A DNA stretch of 64,000 nt from Marthasterias glacialis (lineage: Eukaryota > Echinodermata > Asteroidea > Forcipulatida > Asteriidae). How positions within the stretch are numbered: position 1 is the stretch's first letter; each line of letters opens with the position of its first letter. Location: NCBI GenBank assembly GCA_911728455.2, contig OU452229.1, forward strand, positions 6,685,854 to 6,749,853, given 5' to 3'. This document shows, piece by piece, positions 10,401 through 25,400 of the stretch. Position numbers and translations under genes: made by a program. Under the pieces are notes generated by a model. The model saw nothing but the letters and a program-made list of their open reading frames with translations. It was not told the DNA's origin and did no database searches.

Positions 10401-13400
10401 CTGGCTGAAATGTGAAACACCACTGGACGCCATTTCAGCCAGTAACTCTATTGATAAAACAATAGATCAGTGCAGACAATGACCATTTCTATCAATGGAA
10501 AACAAAGCACTCACTTGCTGAAATGGCGCCCATGCGTATTTCACGTTCCAACAATAGATAGAGCTCCCGCGAGTTCCCCTTCGGCGCTCTGTAATCTTTT
10601 GGTACCAACACACTGCGATATGAACAAATACAAAGAACCGTATCGTGCTAACGATTGTCTTGTGTTAACGCGAAGACAGAAGCAGATTTTACTGGCAAAA
10701 CCAAATGCTACTAGTGCCTTGATTTGGGCTCAGGTTGCCCTGCCTTTCACCTCTATGGATCCCGGGTTCGAATCCCACACTGAGAGCGCCCATGTGGGTT
10801 GGTTCAGTCCGCACCTGATGGATTTTCCCTCTTAGTGGTTTACCTCCCACATCTTAAACAGAACATTTCACCCCTTGCTCTCTCCCCAAAGGTATCTTCA
10901 TGCCCTGACGGTTTACATCAGTGCTTAGTCGCTTTTGGGAATCCTTTGCTTTTATTACCAGAAAGATTTTAAACAAATTTAAAGTAAACATATGATTACA
11001 AAAAGAATCAATGAAATCTTTGAACAATGCATTGACATGCCGCCAACATTGTCGCTATAATACTTTCTTATCTTTGGTTGGCTGATGTAGTATATTCCCA
11101 GAGGATGGCACACACAACTTTTCTAGTTTCGCCTTAATACTCCGGGTTGGATTTTAGATTTTGAAGATTGTTTTCCTTTTTATTTCCAGCGACGCGGTGG
11201 TTTACCTAACGCAGGACTGGGACTTATATGTTTCTTGTTGCGACCAGCTCTATCCCAACGAAACATGTCCCATAGGTGAGTGCATTGTCATTGTCCAGTT
11301 AGTATAATGAATAATGTTTATACCCCCTGGTTTTTTCATTTTCATCCACTCGCATCACTGCTGAAGTCAGAACGGTAGGAACGTTCTATACTGGATCGGT
11401 CAATAATTCTTGCCGGAGAACATGGACCGGTCCGTTGGCCCGCCGGAACGTTAAAAAAACCAGCACACAATGGTTATGCTTTTGCTTAGAAATCTTACGG
11501 TATAGTTCGGCACAGTAGTGCCGCGGTCAAGCGGAACATTCTGGCGGTCCATGGTTTGTGGGCGTATGCATAGTGGGGAAGGGGTAGGGCGGAGCATTCC
11601 TCTTTTTGTGGTTAAGGGAAAACAAAACAAAAAAACAACAACTTCTGAAATTGCAGTCAGTAACGTTCAGGCAGGCCAATTAAGAACTTTATTAAATTTT
11701 AACGGTCCACCGTTTTGTGTCATTACGTTTTGTCCATATCAGCTTGCCCGTGCCGAAACGGCGCAGAGTGTTTCCAGGATAACCGAACCTGCGCCTGCAA
11801 GCCAGGCTGGGTCGGAATACGATGTCAAAGGTCATGCAGAGAGAAGAATAACAGCACTTACGGCCAGGCCTGCAAGCGAAGGTGTCGCTGCGGTCCGGAC
11901 GCCACATGCGATCCAGTGACTGGCTTGTGCGAATGCGTTGATCCACACAAGTAAGTTTGTTACTAAGTATAGTTGTGTGATGGGGAAAGTATCTGAAATT
12001 GTCTAAAAACGCCATACACTATGGCCCTTTTCGAAATCACTGCTTCTACTGTAGGCTCTGGCTTAGACTCTTAGACTCATTGAAAACCCGTACCAAAAGC
12101 ACACCTTTTCAAAATAACCGACAGAGCCCAAGTTGAAGTGGTGTTTTCGAAAAGAGCCTATAAACAAAGTCCGTATTGTAAATAAGTGAGTGCGTATTCA
12201 TTCATTAAAAAGTCAAACAGTGTGAACGTTTGCTCATGAGAGATGACTTCAGTACAGTCTTATGTCAAGACAACTCGACATTCTGAAAGACAACAAATAA
12301 AACTCGTCTGGGATTTGGTTATAGAGCGTCTGCTTTTACACAGAATGATGATTTCTTGCTTGCTAGTATAGTCACTGGGGTTAAATGGTCACCGAGTTAC
12401 CGGTCAAAGTCAACGTCTGCTTAAAATAGAACAAGATGGTTTCCGGAAGATAATGTAGATCATCTTCAACTTCCCATTATCAACAGTCTTGAGTTTTCAC
12501 TACTGTCATATGACAAGTTGCTTTATGGCGATGCCATCCAAAAGCTGCATGGAATTTCCATACAGCAAAATACATACATAAATACACTTGGCTTCAATTT
12601 TCAGTTAAAAATAAACCAGGATTAATCTGACTTGACGGCAGCTCGCGTTTTGACAGGCTTCTCTATTATGTTTTACCAAGTTGTAAGCACTGAATACCAG
12701 ATTTGTTATCCCCGAATGTTTCGATTTACAAATTGTCCTCCTCTTGAACTTATGTGAAAAAGAATTGTTCAAAGAATGTTTTTCCTTCGAAATAATGGGT
12801 TAGTTTCGGATTAAAAGATATTCTTGAAAAGTGTGTCTTCTGAGTACTGGGCAAAGAGCATGGGTTCCCCCTTTTTTTACACTGAGTGTCATGGCCGGGC
12901 CTCGACCACAACGATAAAGAAACGTTCTGTAAATTCTTAGACTGTCAGTTCTTTCAAAGAGGAAAAAGCTTGTTATCCTTCTTTTCAAGGTAGCTTTGGG
13001 AGTGAAAATTGTATCTTATTTCACTTCTCCTTTAAAGGGAAGAGGGGATTCCTCAATTTAATACAGAACATTTTAATCTTGTAAAAGCGTTCCGGACCCA
13101 AATCCTACACGGACAATCCCACATAAAAAAACCCACATGTGTAGGCACAGATAAGTTTGCCGCAAAGCTCAATTAATCCTCTTTCAATGGGAACGACTTC
13201 CCCCAGATTTTGTACGCCAACTCCATTTTACTGATAGCAAGTAATGAAAATTGTTGTTTGCAAAACAGTCTATACATCGTTTTATTTTGGTAAAATTTGA
13301 TTGGAGGTGCTAATTCCTGCTTGTCTTTTCTCTTTTTGGTTCAGAAAATGTGTATTTTGCCGATTTTGTTGTGTCCATCGTCTTATAAGAAGACTGTACT

Positions 13401-16400
13401 CAATGCGTTATAAGTCATTATTGGCGAAATAAATAAATACGAGAATGTGGAATTTGAGAGAATCAACAAATTTTGCGGTTTTCTTTCCGGTGGAACGAAA
13501 CACACACCTCTTGTTGCAAATATTTTAAAGCCAATGTTAGTTGATGATTTTGGTTGCAGTAAGACAAGTGCGTGGGCTAATACTTTAGCGTTTATTTATT
13601 ACAGTTGTACTGCCCGCTGCCCAGTGAATCGGTACGGTCCAAATTGTAGATGGAAATGCCGTTGTAAAGCAGGGTCATGTGATCACATGACAGGGTCATG
13701 TGACAATACAGGTAACTAATACTATTTATAAATGCTTGGCTTATTATCTAAAGGTCCAATAAAGATTGATATTCATCAAAATTTTTTTTTATTAGTATCG
13801 GTCTGAAAGTTTACTGATTATAAAGTTGATACCAATAGCACTCTTTCATAGACATATTTCGGTTTGAAAAACTGTCAAAGTCGAGAAAATAGAATTGAAG
13901 ACCCCGATTTTGATTTCGGTTGTAACAATCGAAATTAAGCTTATTTTGTTTACATGCTGGAAAGTCACAGTTTTTTTAAAACTATTTTGTCCTGACTCGG
14001 GCGACGGATTGAGCCAAAATGTTCTGTTTTTTTTTAAAGTATACATTGAATTACACAACATAAGAACATTGCACTATCAGCTTTACCAATCCTGTATTTA
14101 ACCTTTAAACTTCGCCAGCAGGTTTAATCTAAATTTTATATAACAGAGTTGTCTCACAAGAAATAATGACATCTTTTGAATTTGGTCAAGACATGTTGAA
14201 TATAAAGTGACTTTCATTCTCTGTTTAATTTTGTAACCCCACCCCACCCATGATAGAGGACAATTAAATGATGATTCGCTGACACTAATTGAAGTTTATC
14301 TTTTCATTATTTATGAAATGTATTGTAGACGAATCACACCAGAATTGCAATTGTTTGAACGGCGGGTCGTGTCGGACAAACAGCCCCACATGCCGGTGTC
14401 AGCCCGGTTGGATAGGCGATCGCTGCGGAGTTCCGTGCTCGTCGGGGTTTTACGGCGAGGAGTGCGCGCTATCATGTGGTTGCGGAGACAACTCGACTTG
14501 CAACGCAATGACTGGTTTGTGTAGCTGTGCTGGTGGGAACAAGTAAGACTAATGAATAACATTCTACAGAGTGGCTCTCGATTCTTATTTACATTTGACG
14601 TGCCTCTATGAAAAGTGTTGCACATAGAAATACTGTCTTAAAATTAATAGTTAAGATTGAAAATCACTCTACTCACTCTTTTTGATTGAGGCTATAGGGA
14701 CAAATCTTTTAAAGCTTGTCCTTAGTTTCAATCTAACAGAGTTAATTTCAATCGAACATTTTCAGAAAAGAGTAGTGTCACGGACATCCGAACTACATTT
14801 ATTGTGGTTTTTCATCATAAATGAACAATCAAATAATTACTGTCATTGAGTCTAAGCATGATACTCATTGATATTGTTATAACTTCCAAACCATTGGTAA
14901 TTGTAGAAATATTATGAAAAACGCATACATGGTGTTTGCCAAATGATCCATTAGAATTTTTGCCATAACAAGGTTAAGATTATGACCTTTTTGCTTGAAA
15001 TCTAAATTTCCAAATATGATTGATATCAGTACCGATCCATCTGTTTGCAACTACTTTGTCATTTTTATGTTTTTACGGTAATCATCCAAACGAGGATCAA
15101 ATGTTAATAGTAACATTTTGTTGTCAGTGGATTATATTTGTAGTTGACATTTGCAACAAAACGGCTGTAAAGCTGTGAGCGACGCTCCGTGTTTCCCAAA
15201 TCAATCGACCCCATACTCCACAGATTTCCTCTGCAGATGTGTGGAGGTCTGTACCTTGCTTCCGTGTTTGACTCTGAGAAGTGAGTCCGTGGTTCCTTAG
15301 GGGTACAGTCTATCCAGACGTCTAAACCCAGCCTATAGAAATAGAACCCTAACTCAGAAGAACAAAATCAGAATCCTAGACTACAGTTTGCTGTAAAGAT
15401 ATTAGCTTATGTAGGCCTACAGCCGTCATTTACCGTCATTATAACAAAAGAAAGATCAACTCCATTACGTCACAGTCTGCTCTCTGCGGTCCAAGACGTT
15501 TTATTAAGCGTCATGCTGAAAGGAATGAACTTAGAACTTAAACTATATAAGAACAAAATTTAATGCATTCCGAGTCGCCCTGAAAGGCAGAAATTAAATA
15601 ATGACACTTTAAATGACCGAACTAATAATTGCAGAAAAAGTACGCAGCGCCCTCTTGTGAAATTAATAATATTGATGGCGTTTTGAAAGTGTTCTTTGGG
15701 GAAATAAGAAAACAGAATTAGTAACCCCCAAAACAGGTCTTTGAGTCAAGTCTTACAGTTAGTCTAGACATCCATCCCGGGCCCATAATGTTATTTGGCA
15801 CAAGACGTAATCCTAGCCAATATTGCTTGCACTTCAGTGTAACTTTTCAAAGTTTGCTTGAAATTATAGCATTGGGCGGAATCATTTGAAAATAATTATT
15901 TTTCAGAACTCAACTTTCACTTTATGAAATTAACTTCTCATTTTAGGATTAAACTGTACATTAAAAACACAACAAACCTATATGTATTAATGATGCACTT
16001 TAAATTTGAAGGGAACTCCAAGTCATCCCTTTGTACTTGAAGATGACATGAAAAGGCAAAGACTACAGTACTAACAAAACTTACAAAAAATTACTTTCAA
16101 AAACAAGAATTTCTACATTAGCATGGTGGAGAATACAATCTAGTAAGGTTTGCAGTAACACAATGCACATGAGTAGGATTTGAAACTTTGCATGGTGGAG
16201 ATACAATCTAGTAAGGTTTGCCCAGACACATTGTACATAAACTCTCTCTCTATGTGTTGCGGTGGTTCTAACCAAAGGTCACTCCAGAACCACCACAACT
16301 CAAAACTGAGGGTTTTATGTACTTGGTGACTCCGCAAACCTTACTAGATTATTTAATCATGGTAATTAAGCCTTCGTCTTCCTATTATCCATATTTTTTG

Positions 16401-19400
16401 GGGAAGGTACTCCTGTTCTGGTAGATGTCCTCCTGGGGTGTACGGGCCACGCTGCTCCTACCAGTGCAACTGCCCGTCAAGATTAACATGTAACCAGCTG
16501 ACGGGTGACTGCCAGTGCACGGACCAAAACGAGTGCCGAGAAATCTTGTTCGGACCATCAACCGAAGGTTTGTCAGGAAAACAAAACCAACTATAAAACA
16601 ACCCTCATAGCTATACCCGTAACATTTTGCCAATGTGTAGATTATCCCTAAACTGTGTTTTTGAAACTGAACCCCCACTCCACATCATCGTGCGTGAGAT
16701 GAGTCAGGTCACGCAAATAATCAGATGACATCATTTTTTTTGTTGGTGATGGGGGCAGGATGTGATGAATGTTTACTCAGCTTTTACTTGGAGTGCCTCA
16801 AAGAACTTCAAACCACCCACTTCAAATCACTTAGACAGAATGTTTGCTGACATGTATCATAAAATTCCCAGATAACTGATCTCGATTGTATTGGCTATAT
16901 TATAGCAGATTAGAACCCGGAGAACTTTCACTTTTGCATAAATACGGCAGTGACGTCATGGATTTATCTGCTGCCACCAAGCGCTCCGGCGTTTCCCATT
17001 GACCCCTTGCACTACGCGGAACGAACCTTCCGCCATTTTTGAGTCAATTCCTTTGCGGACATTTGGAATCCTAAAATGGAGGACCGGATAGGCACGTGTA
17101 GGTGTGCTGCAGGTCGTGAAATCACTGATATATATAGACTGTCCGTAGTATAGAGATCATCAGCGCGTAAAACGGGTCATCAGGCCAAGTTGAATTTAGC
17201 TTTACAGCCAAAAATGGCTGCGCGCATTTGCCTCACACCGGACTCGAGTAGATATTCACGCAAAACACTCACGGCCCAAACACTGGGCTCATAGGGACAA
17301 ACCTACCACCAGAGGGCACTATACTCTCGGTGTTTACAAATCCCTTGAAAAAAACCCAGCACATTATACGTACAAGGGCCCATGACTGTTGGATATAATA
17401 GGATCACAAAATGACATTGCAATGTCATTCTTTTGACGCAGCTGCCTTTTCAGGACATTGTCCCGATTCCAATCTGATTGAGCAGAGCCCCGAATAAACA
17501 GCTGTGTCGTCTCAAAATGTGGCTTTGTCATATTATCGCTAATTTGAAATTCTTCAATGGCAGCAGGTGCAGTCTAGACCAATGAACCAATTATCTTGTC
17601 ATTTTGTCGTAGTATTGTGGTAGTTCTCATGTGAGCATGGCAGAGGAGGGATTACCCCCTTGTACACAATGTGTTGTCATTATTTAAACCCGACCATCAC
17701 AGCAAATTTTGTGGGCAGCCGTCCCACTGCACTACCAAGGTGCCCCCTTACCCCAGTAATAACATAAAACAACATGAGAATGTTTGCTAGACCCTCAGAC
17801 AACCTGCAAAATAGATGGGCCATATTATTCAATCTATTGCATATAAGTACAGCACTCTGGAAGTACTGACAAGCAGGGAACGAGACGAAGAAGGTCGCAG
17901 CAATGATCATACAGGTCGGGATAAGGTCATTCGGTGACTCGGGGGTCCTATTATTGTATACAGACAGTCCATTCTTACAACCAGCTGTTTGAATATAACA
18001 TGCACACAAGCCTGTCTGCCAAACGGAATGTTTGATAGGCCCCCTTTTGACAGCTCGTCAAGCCAGCTGTAGCAGTGGAATCGCCCAGTTGTTGGTCGGT
18101 AATCACAATTCTGACGATCTACGTTAACATCTAGGGCTCAAACAGACGCAAAAAAATGTCCAGCCCTTTCAGTCCTTGAACTTTTCACCATAACAGTTTA
18201 ATAGACTGATCCATTAAGCCCCGCCCCCATAAGTGTTGACCAATCACGGCCTCGGGTACGCCACCGGAAGTCCGACAAAAGTGTGACACTATAAAATCCT
18301 ATCAGAAAATGTAAACAGGCGTGCGCGTATAGCAAGCGCGTTCATCACACTGTGTCGCATTGGTTGGAGAGACCCACATTGTGTTGCCCACGTGTACAGT
18401 GGAAATGTAGCCAATGCTGTGATTGGTCAACATGTTTAGGGGGCGGGGCTTCATGGGTTTTATCTATGATTGTTTTGGTAGATACGCGCGCGCTCGGTCA
18501 GATTATATGCCAACAGTACAACATTTGCAGGCGATTGGACTCAATCAAATTATTTGACAAATGCAATCCACTCATATGCTGTGTTGATTTATTATTAGAT
18601 TATTTCGTCAGAAATAGAGTAGGTTCATTCTAGCCACGTTAAGCCATAGACTATGGATCTTTGGGATTTGCAAACCCTGAGTGGCAACATGGCGGTTCTT
18701 GGGTATTAAATAATTTCAATATCCAGACAGACAAACGAACGTTTCAAGGCAGTGTTTGTGGCCACATGGTGATCCGACATATTAGCAAGCCCACAGATAA
18801 CCAATGAACAATTTAACCTAGATAATTATTACAAAGCACTCTCTTTCGATTTGAGATGGATCACGTTGAAAGTTTATTTTAGAACAATGAAAGTTTCGCA
18901 ATACTTGTTTTCTTTAACGCGTTGCGGAAAATATCGTATACAAAAGTTAGTTTTTTCAAAGTGGCTAGAATTTTTGAATACTACTATTATGTTTCCCTGC
19001 TGTTTTTAACATAAATACCGCTACTCATTGAGTTTGCCCAATCCTCACCGAACACTCTGTCATCAAAATGCTGCCGGGCACGTTGAGTCGGCGTTATCGT
19101 TCAAACCTGGTGACAAGGTTGTGTTCGACGCAATGCCGATTCAATAGACCGATTGGGCGACAAATGTCATCACGTGACATGTAGTGGGTACTTGTCATCT
19201 CAACTGATGACAAACTACGTGCAAATACACGCTGTGACCGACAGAGTCACACCAACAGTCGGCTTTTGGTAACAATAACACGGTTACTAAGCCCTTTTAT
19301 TAAAATTGTATGTTGTGACATTGATTTTATAAACTAAACGTTTCATAAACTACCAGTATTCTACTACAAAAGAGGTTTGAGTCATGCACTACCGGCGTCG

Positions 19401-22400
19401 GACGACGATGTAGCCAATCGCCTGTGATTTTGTTTGTAAATAATGTAAATCACTGTAAAACAAAAAAGTAAAGAACGTTGATTACATTTTGCTTATACCC
19501 TACCTTTAATGTTATGATTCTAAACGAAGTTGATTATGAAAGGAAACAGTAGGGTCGTTGTATTCAACTTGACCTACCGTTAGTTTTGGAAGGAAAGCAA
19601 AACAAACACTTGACACGTTTTTGATGATGACATGTCGTGAGAATAATGTTGATCTTTAAATCTGCAGAGTATGCCTACGTAACTCAGGGCTCTTACCAAC
19701 ACGTCTGGACTCACTGCATGTTTCTTGAAATCCAAACAAAAATATCTCAAAAAACAAAACAAAAACAAAACAAAACGAACTAAACGAAATCTTAGCTCTT
19801 AAAGCGCATGGTGCTTGCTAAAACGTCCACACAAGGCTAAAGGAATTTTACATACTTGCTTAAGTACAAATATAGCACGAGGACCAGCCAGACCGATCAT
19901 TCACCATGTTACGTGTTATCTGCTATAGACCACGTAACCAGCGGCGCAGCAAGGATTTTCTTCACTGGGGGCTCGGGTGGGGCATTGCTTTTCAGTGTGT
20001 GTGTGTGTGCGTGTTGGGGTGCCCATGGCAACATTTTTCAACACTATCTTGTGATGACAAAAAATATTCAATTTCTGACTTTTTAGAGTCACACTAAATA
20101 ATTATAATAGCCACAAGATTAATTTCATTACTTTATATCAAAGCAACTGTTTACAATGATTCCTGCAGCAGTCGTAGGAGAACGATAGCAGTCTCTTACA
20201 ATGAGCTGCTTTAGGGACAACTATTATTCGCAATTCATTTTGGCGCATAGCGCAATACAAGTTTCGTCGAGATGTGGAATGGAGCTATGGATGGAGAAAA
20301 TGCTTATTGACTACAATAAGCACTGAATTATTTTCACTTTTGTTTTCAAACACGCGAATGAGATATGATACTTCCTTAACAGGTTACCTACGTATGCACA
20401 GCCGTTTTCCTACAGTAAACTTACGGCCGTTTTGACCTCATTGAGGGCGCTGTTGTCAAATCTCTATGGGACTGATGACGTCAGACGCCCAAGGTCTATA
20501 GACAATCTGGATTCTTATCTAACTTCGATTGCACAAAGGAATACATCTGTAGATATACAACTTAGCACTGCCTTCTTATTGTTATTATCAATAACTAATG
20601 TGACGAGTAATGTGCAGTATTATAATAATATAGACCGTGTATTTTGGTAGATTGTTGATTTTTGATTGCGACTTTAATGTTGTATGGGCGGATCATTTTT
20701 GTTCCGTCTGAAGAAGTGGGATTGATCTGACCTTCAAGGTTTTCCTTCGTATTATTATTAGTCCCTTTCCCCCATCAGCTCCCACAATGCTGATCCATAT
20801 GTGGGTATTGTGCTATCAAATTGTCCAACAGTTTTATTCATATAAAACATTTTTTTTTATTATACATTAGAAACATTGCACCTGTAGCCAAAAATTAAAT
20901 TGAGACAAGAGTTTTCAACGACTATGGGTCCCAGTGTTAAACGCATAAGTCCTATAGCGTTTTCAACGAATAGAGGTCCCAGTGTTTTCAACGCGTTAGT
21001 GTACATTGAACTATGCGGAACTTAATCATTTATTGGGAGGGGAGGATTGTGTGATTTCAGATGTTGGGATGAGGGTATATTGTCAACTGATACGACTTTC
21101 CCATCTTATTCAATGGGAAAATCTTGAGTGCATGATACAGCAACTAAACGTAGACACATTTTAGTAGGCCTACTCGATGCAGATGAGAAATTGTGTTTTG
21201 GATGCTGGAAGATATCTCTTCCGCGTACTCTGTACAATGAGACCCAATCAACCAACCAGACAGTCAATCAATCAATGATCAATCCATCTACAAAGCTTTA
21301 GGAATCCATGCAGTCTTATCCTCAAGACACGCACCAGGGGAATCACTGAGACTACAAACACGAAGTTGTTTAATTTAGACAATTGAAACTTCTTCTTTTC
21401 TTTTCAAAAAAGAGCCAAACAAAAACACCCAAGAAACATCCACAACCGAAACGACACCTACCACGGCCGCCACAGCTACCGGAGCGATAGCCTCGACATT
21501 CACCGCTAGTAGGCCTACATCTACCCGCCACACGGCCCGGAAAACAACGACAAGTCCAGATGCCCCGAAAGAAGGCGACCTCGCGGTGGATGGTTCCGTA
21601 GCGGGCGCCGCTGAGGGGTCGCCCCAGAGGAATGACGAATCACTGGGCGGAGGGATTGGCTTCTACCCGTCAGCTCCGTTCTGGGGTGTGGTTAGTGCCA
21701 TTGCCATTCTGCTGCTTATCGTGGTGGTGCTGTTGATCCTGATACTGCGTCGACAGATGTCTTCAAAGTCACCCCTCACTCGGTAGGTAGTCCAAGACCG
21801 GTGGGTTTTTACCCAACACGAAATATGTTTATGCAATCAATCATGTGTTTGTGTTATGGGAAGGGCGGGGTCGGATTTTAAGGGCCTACAAAAAACATTG
21901 GTGCCTACAACAAAATCAATTATTCCACAAAAACCAGATAAAGAGCTCACTAGAGAGAGAGAGAGAGGGAGAGAGAGAGAGAGAGAGGTGGAGGGAGGCC
22001 CAGGGCTAAACGAATCATCTTAGGAACACTCTTTTTAACCCGCCTGGAGAAGGGTGCGGGGTTTGCAAACTTATAAAAAATAATGAGTACATTTTATAAT
22101 TAGGATATAAAAACTGAATAATGAGATGATGACATTGCAGACCTCTCTTGCACTGGTTTTTACCACAGTGCCAAAGCCAAGCGGGCGCCGGGTGCTAAAC
22201 AACAATATATTTCCAAATGTATTGATGGGGGAAGTTCGAATTTCCTTTTCGCAGATGACCATGGTGCGAGGTGATTTTTGTGACAGAAGGAACAAAATCC
22301 CTACTAATAAAAAGGGATTTTTCCTTCTCAATTGTGAAATTTCCACATGCACTTTGAAAAAACAAGGAACTAAAACAACACAAATGCTAGTCCAGGAAAT

Positions 22401-25400
22401 GTTATTTCAACGACCAGCGACAGTGACGAGTATCGACACTTCATAAACCGAGAGCAACAGAAGAAAGTAATCGAATACTGTCATAGTAACTAATGCTGTG
22501 ATCAGTATCCAGAAGACTACCACAGCACACAGTGGTGGAAACGTCGATTAGCCAGCGGGCCCCTTTTTAGAGCCAACACTACTCAAACGAGATTAGCACA
22601 TGGTACAATGATAAAGGAGTTTCAAATGCATTCAAAGTTGAATCTCTCGCCAAACTGACAAATCAAACAGTGAGTTGAAAATGTTTCCCGGGTTTTGCTC
22701 AATTAGAAAAAAAACCGTATCATTTTTTCCCCAGTAAGAATCGTCCGTTTTAACAAATATTATGTGTGTATGTTTTCATTTTTTAAAGGTCAAAAGCCGC
22801 CATAAAAGCCGCCATGTTTTTGGCAGACGGCCAAACGGTAAACAAAATTAAGTAGTATCCAGTATTGACGCCCATTATTTTTTCGGGTGGTTTAACAGAC
22901 GGATGACGGTCTCGGTTTGATTTCTGAATACAAAACTAAAGGGGACACGATTTCTAAGAAAGTTTCCAAGCAGCGTGAGAACAAAGAGATGTCCTCGGTT
23001 TACCGGGTCGACAGACATGGGGGAGATTGTACAGAGGACCTTATAACAAAAGGAACAATAGGTTCATGATCGCTATCTCAAAGGAAGACAGTGGGGTCGC
23101 CAGGACAAAGATTTGAACAATCGAGGGTCCACGAAGGAGGTCATTCATTACACACTAACTTGAACACTCAATGGTGAATTATGCATGCCTGACCAACTTT
23201 AGCCTAATTGTGAAAGAAACACGAATTTTTCCAACAAAAGTGTTTCAACGTGTGAATGGAAATGCAGGCTTAAACTGAAAAAAATATGAGTTGATTCGTT
23301 TGTTGTTGTTTTTTGTTTTACCTTTGCTTTCCGTCTATTTTTGAATGAAATTTGAGAGTAATAAAAAAAACTAGCAATTCTTATCAACTCAAATTATTTC
23401 TAAATATAAGCATGCATGTCCACTCACTTTTGGGTGATTTCAGGTACTTAAAAAAAAGACACAATCGGAAAAACTGCTGACGTGACGGTAGATAAGTGGG
23501 TGGCCTACAATTACCTTGTTTCCTGTCTTCTTATCAAACTATACACTGTTAAAAGAACACACGGTTTATCTAGAATGATGTAACTTTCAAAAAAAGGGGA
23601 AAGAAAGATCAAGTCCGGTTCTTTTATGAAAAGTTCTATTTGAAAGTTTACTATTTCTGAATCTTTTTACTGGTTGGTTGCGGTGGCTTTATGGTGTTAA
23701 ACAAAATCAATTAAGCAGACCATCAGACAGACAAACTGGGGAAAAAATATTGATACAAAACTAAAACCGGGGGATATGAAATGGGATACCAATCACCGTG
23801 ACAAAATTTGCAAGGAAAGGCTGTTTTTTTTTCATGAGTTTAACGGGGTTGTATCCTATAGTTAACCCAGGAAACAAAGGTACTGTTAACAACAAATATA
23901 TTTATAAATATATACAGTCCATTTTTTCAATGTCATGATAATTTCAGGGCAATTTTAAAAATAGTAGCCTTCCGGGGGAACGTCATTTTCTCATCTGTTA
24001 CACGATTTAATTAATTGATGGTTAGATTCTAAAGTTAAGCAAAGATCCAAGCTTGGTATTTGTTCATTTTTAATAAGTTTGTGTAATATTGTTTGTTGAG
24101 AATCGGTATTACCCCCAAGGCCCCAAGGAGTGGAATCACTCTTCTCCATTCAATTTAAAAAGTTCATCAATACAAGTTATTTTTTATTTCAGAATAAACG
24201 ATTACTGTCCTCTTATATGGCCAGAGTGAAAATTCTACCTACTCTTTTGTGGTGGTAATTTAGTCATGAAAATTCCAGACAGCCACAATTTGAGAAATGA
24301 CACCCACATTAATGTGACGTGGTAGCGTCTGGTATTGAGAAGGAAATGCATTCTAATATATTTTTTATTTTGTAACTCAATCGAATAAAAAAAGGGTAGA
24401 CCTATGTCAAGAAACGCCGGAACTTCCGAATAACCGACAACCGGGGAATACCAAATCAGTCCGCGAAACCTCAGAATCGATTAACGACCAGCTAGACTAC
24501 CAAGTCGTTAACTTCCTGGGTTGTATACAACTTAACCCGGCCCAACGTATTTACAAAACTCATTCTTTTGCTTTCATTATTGGTAGACGCACGAAAATTG
24601 GCAGACAAGAAAATGTGTATGAAACGGTAGAGGAATTGAGTAAAGGAACGACAGAACCCGGTAAGTTAATGAAATACAGTCTGTAGGGAATTGGTTATTA
24701 ATTGTGTGTTGTGTTGCAAGGCCGATTCTGTGTAATGTTGAGCGTCGTTCATTTCGTGAAAGAATTCGCCACACCATTTTCCTCAGAAAGGAAATTTGTG
24801 TGCACTGTCATCCAAAGTTTGTGTAAAAAGGAAACAGAAAAAGAGGTTTGTTTATAAAGAGAGTAGACGATCTGTAATGAATGAAAACAACTAGAAATTC
24901 TCAAAAAGTATGCTTTATTTGTTACTCTAGCTCGAAACCAACTCAACCCCCCCCCCTGAGAAATATCTACCTCAACTGAAATATACGTTCTCCGAAACAA
25001 AGTAGCGTCCAAACACCTCAGTTCTTTTTTTCGATCAGCCAAATAGAAATAACCCCATACGTTAACGCGAGACATGTATGAAACATAGAGTGTTATTCTT
25101 GAAAATGTGACCGTCCATATATTTGTTGATAGGTTGGTTGGACTGTAGTTGGCTTTTAACTTGTTTTAAATTGAAAAGAAAAAAAACCTGTTCAGTATGT
25201 TGCCTCTATAGACAGTGAACATGTTCAACAATTTGAAATATGTCAAACTTGGGGAATTAGCAAAATGAAGACCCAACGAATTGCCACTGCTTATTCCGAT
25301 CGCCAACAACCAGATTTGGTTTTTGAAATAAATTTAAACTTGTCAACAGTCTGGATGGACGCATTTATTCATCAAGGAATGGAGCAGCATTGAGTGTGGG

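Larger units (their letters stand above)
7422..11189 (+). other. Receptor intron 1
   Basis: About 3.8 kb. Holds a SINE (7945-8251), a GTCGGACA-type minisatellite interrupted by a hairpin element (8578-9060), poly-G (9390-9400), a C/A-rich low-complexity stretch (9664-9740), an inverted-repeat element (10346-10613) and a second SINE family (10690-10975). An undetected small exon is possible here given the doubtful donor of exon 1. Confidence 0.55.
16568..21412 (+). other. Receptor intron 6
   Basis: 4.8 kb. Holds the GC-box/CCAAT inverted-repeat element (18200-18463) and the reversed partial element (19145-19470). A TG microsatellite is at about 19997-20010. No further EGF exon was recognised. 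Confidence 0.5.
21783..24586 (+). other. Receptor intron 7
   Basis: 2.8 kb. Contains a GA microsatellite (21951-21987) and the hammerhead-like fragment (22510-22546); otherwise nothing recognised. Confidence 0.5.

Noticed and set aside
10470..10835. 121-codon open frame
   Set aside because: It runs from an inverted-repeat element into a tRNA-derived SINE, so it is a chance frame across two repeats.
11518..12015. Open frames of 107-133 codons on both strands overlapping receptor exon 3
   Set aside because: They are shadows of the true EGF frame, without cysteine pattern or splice support.
13447..13604. In-frame extension upstream of receptor exon 4
   Set aside because: No cysteines in the EGF pattern, and a good acceptor at 13601-13604 restores phase with exon 3.
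15234..15287. Possible small exon (CTCTGCAG acceptor, GTGAGT donor) in receptor intron 5
   Set aside because: It encodes MCGGLYLASVFDSEK-like sequence without the EGF cysteine pattern, and the flanking exons already join in phase.
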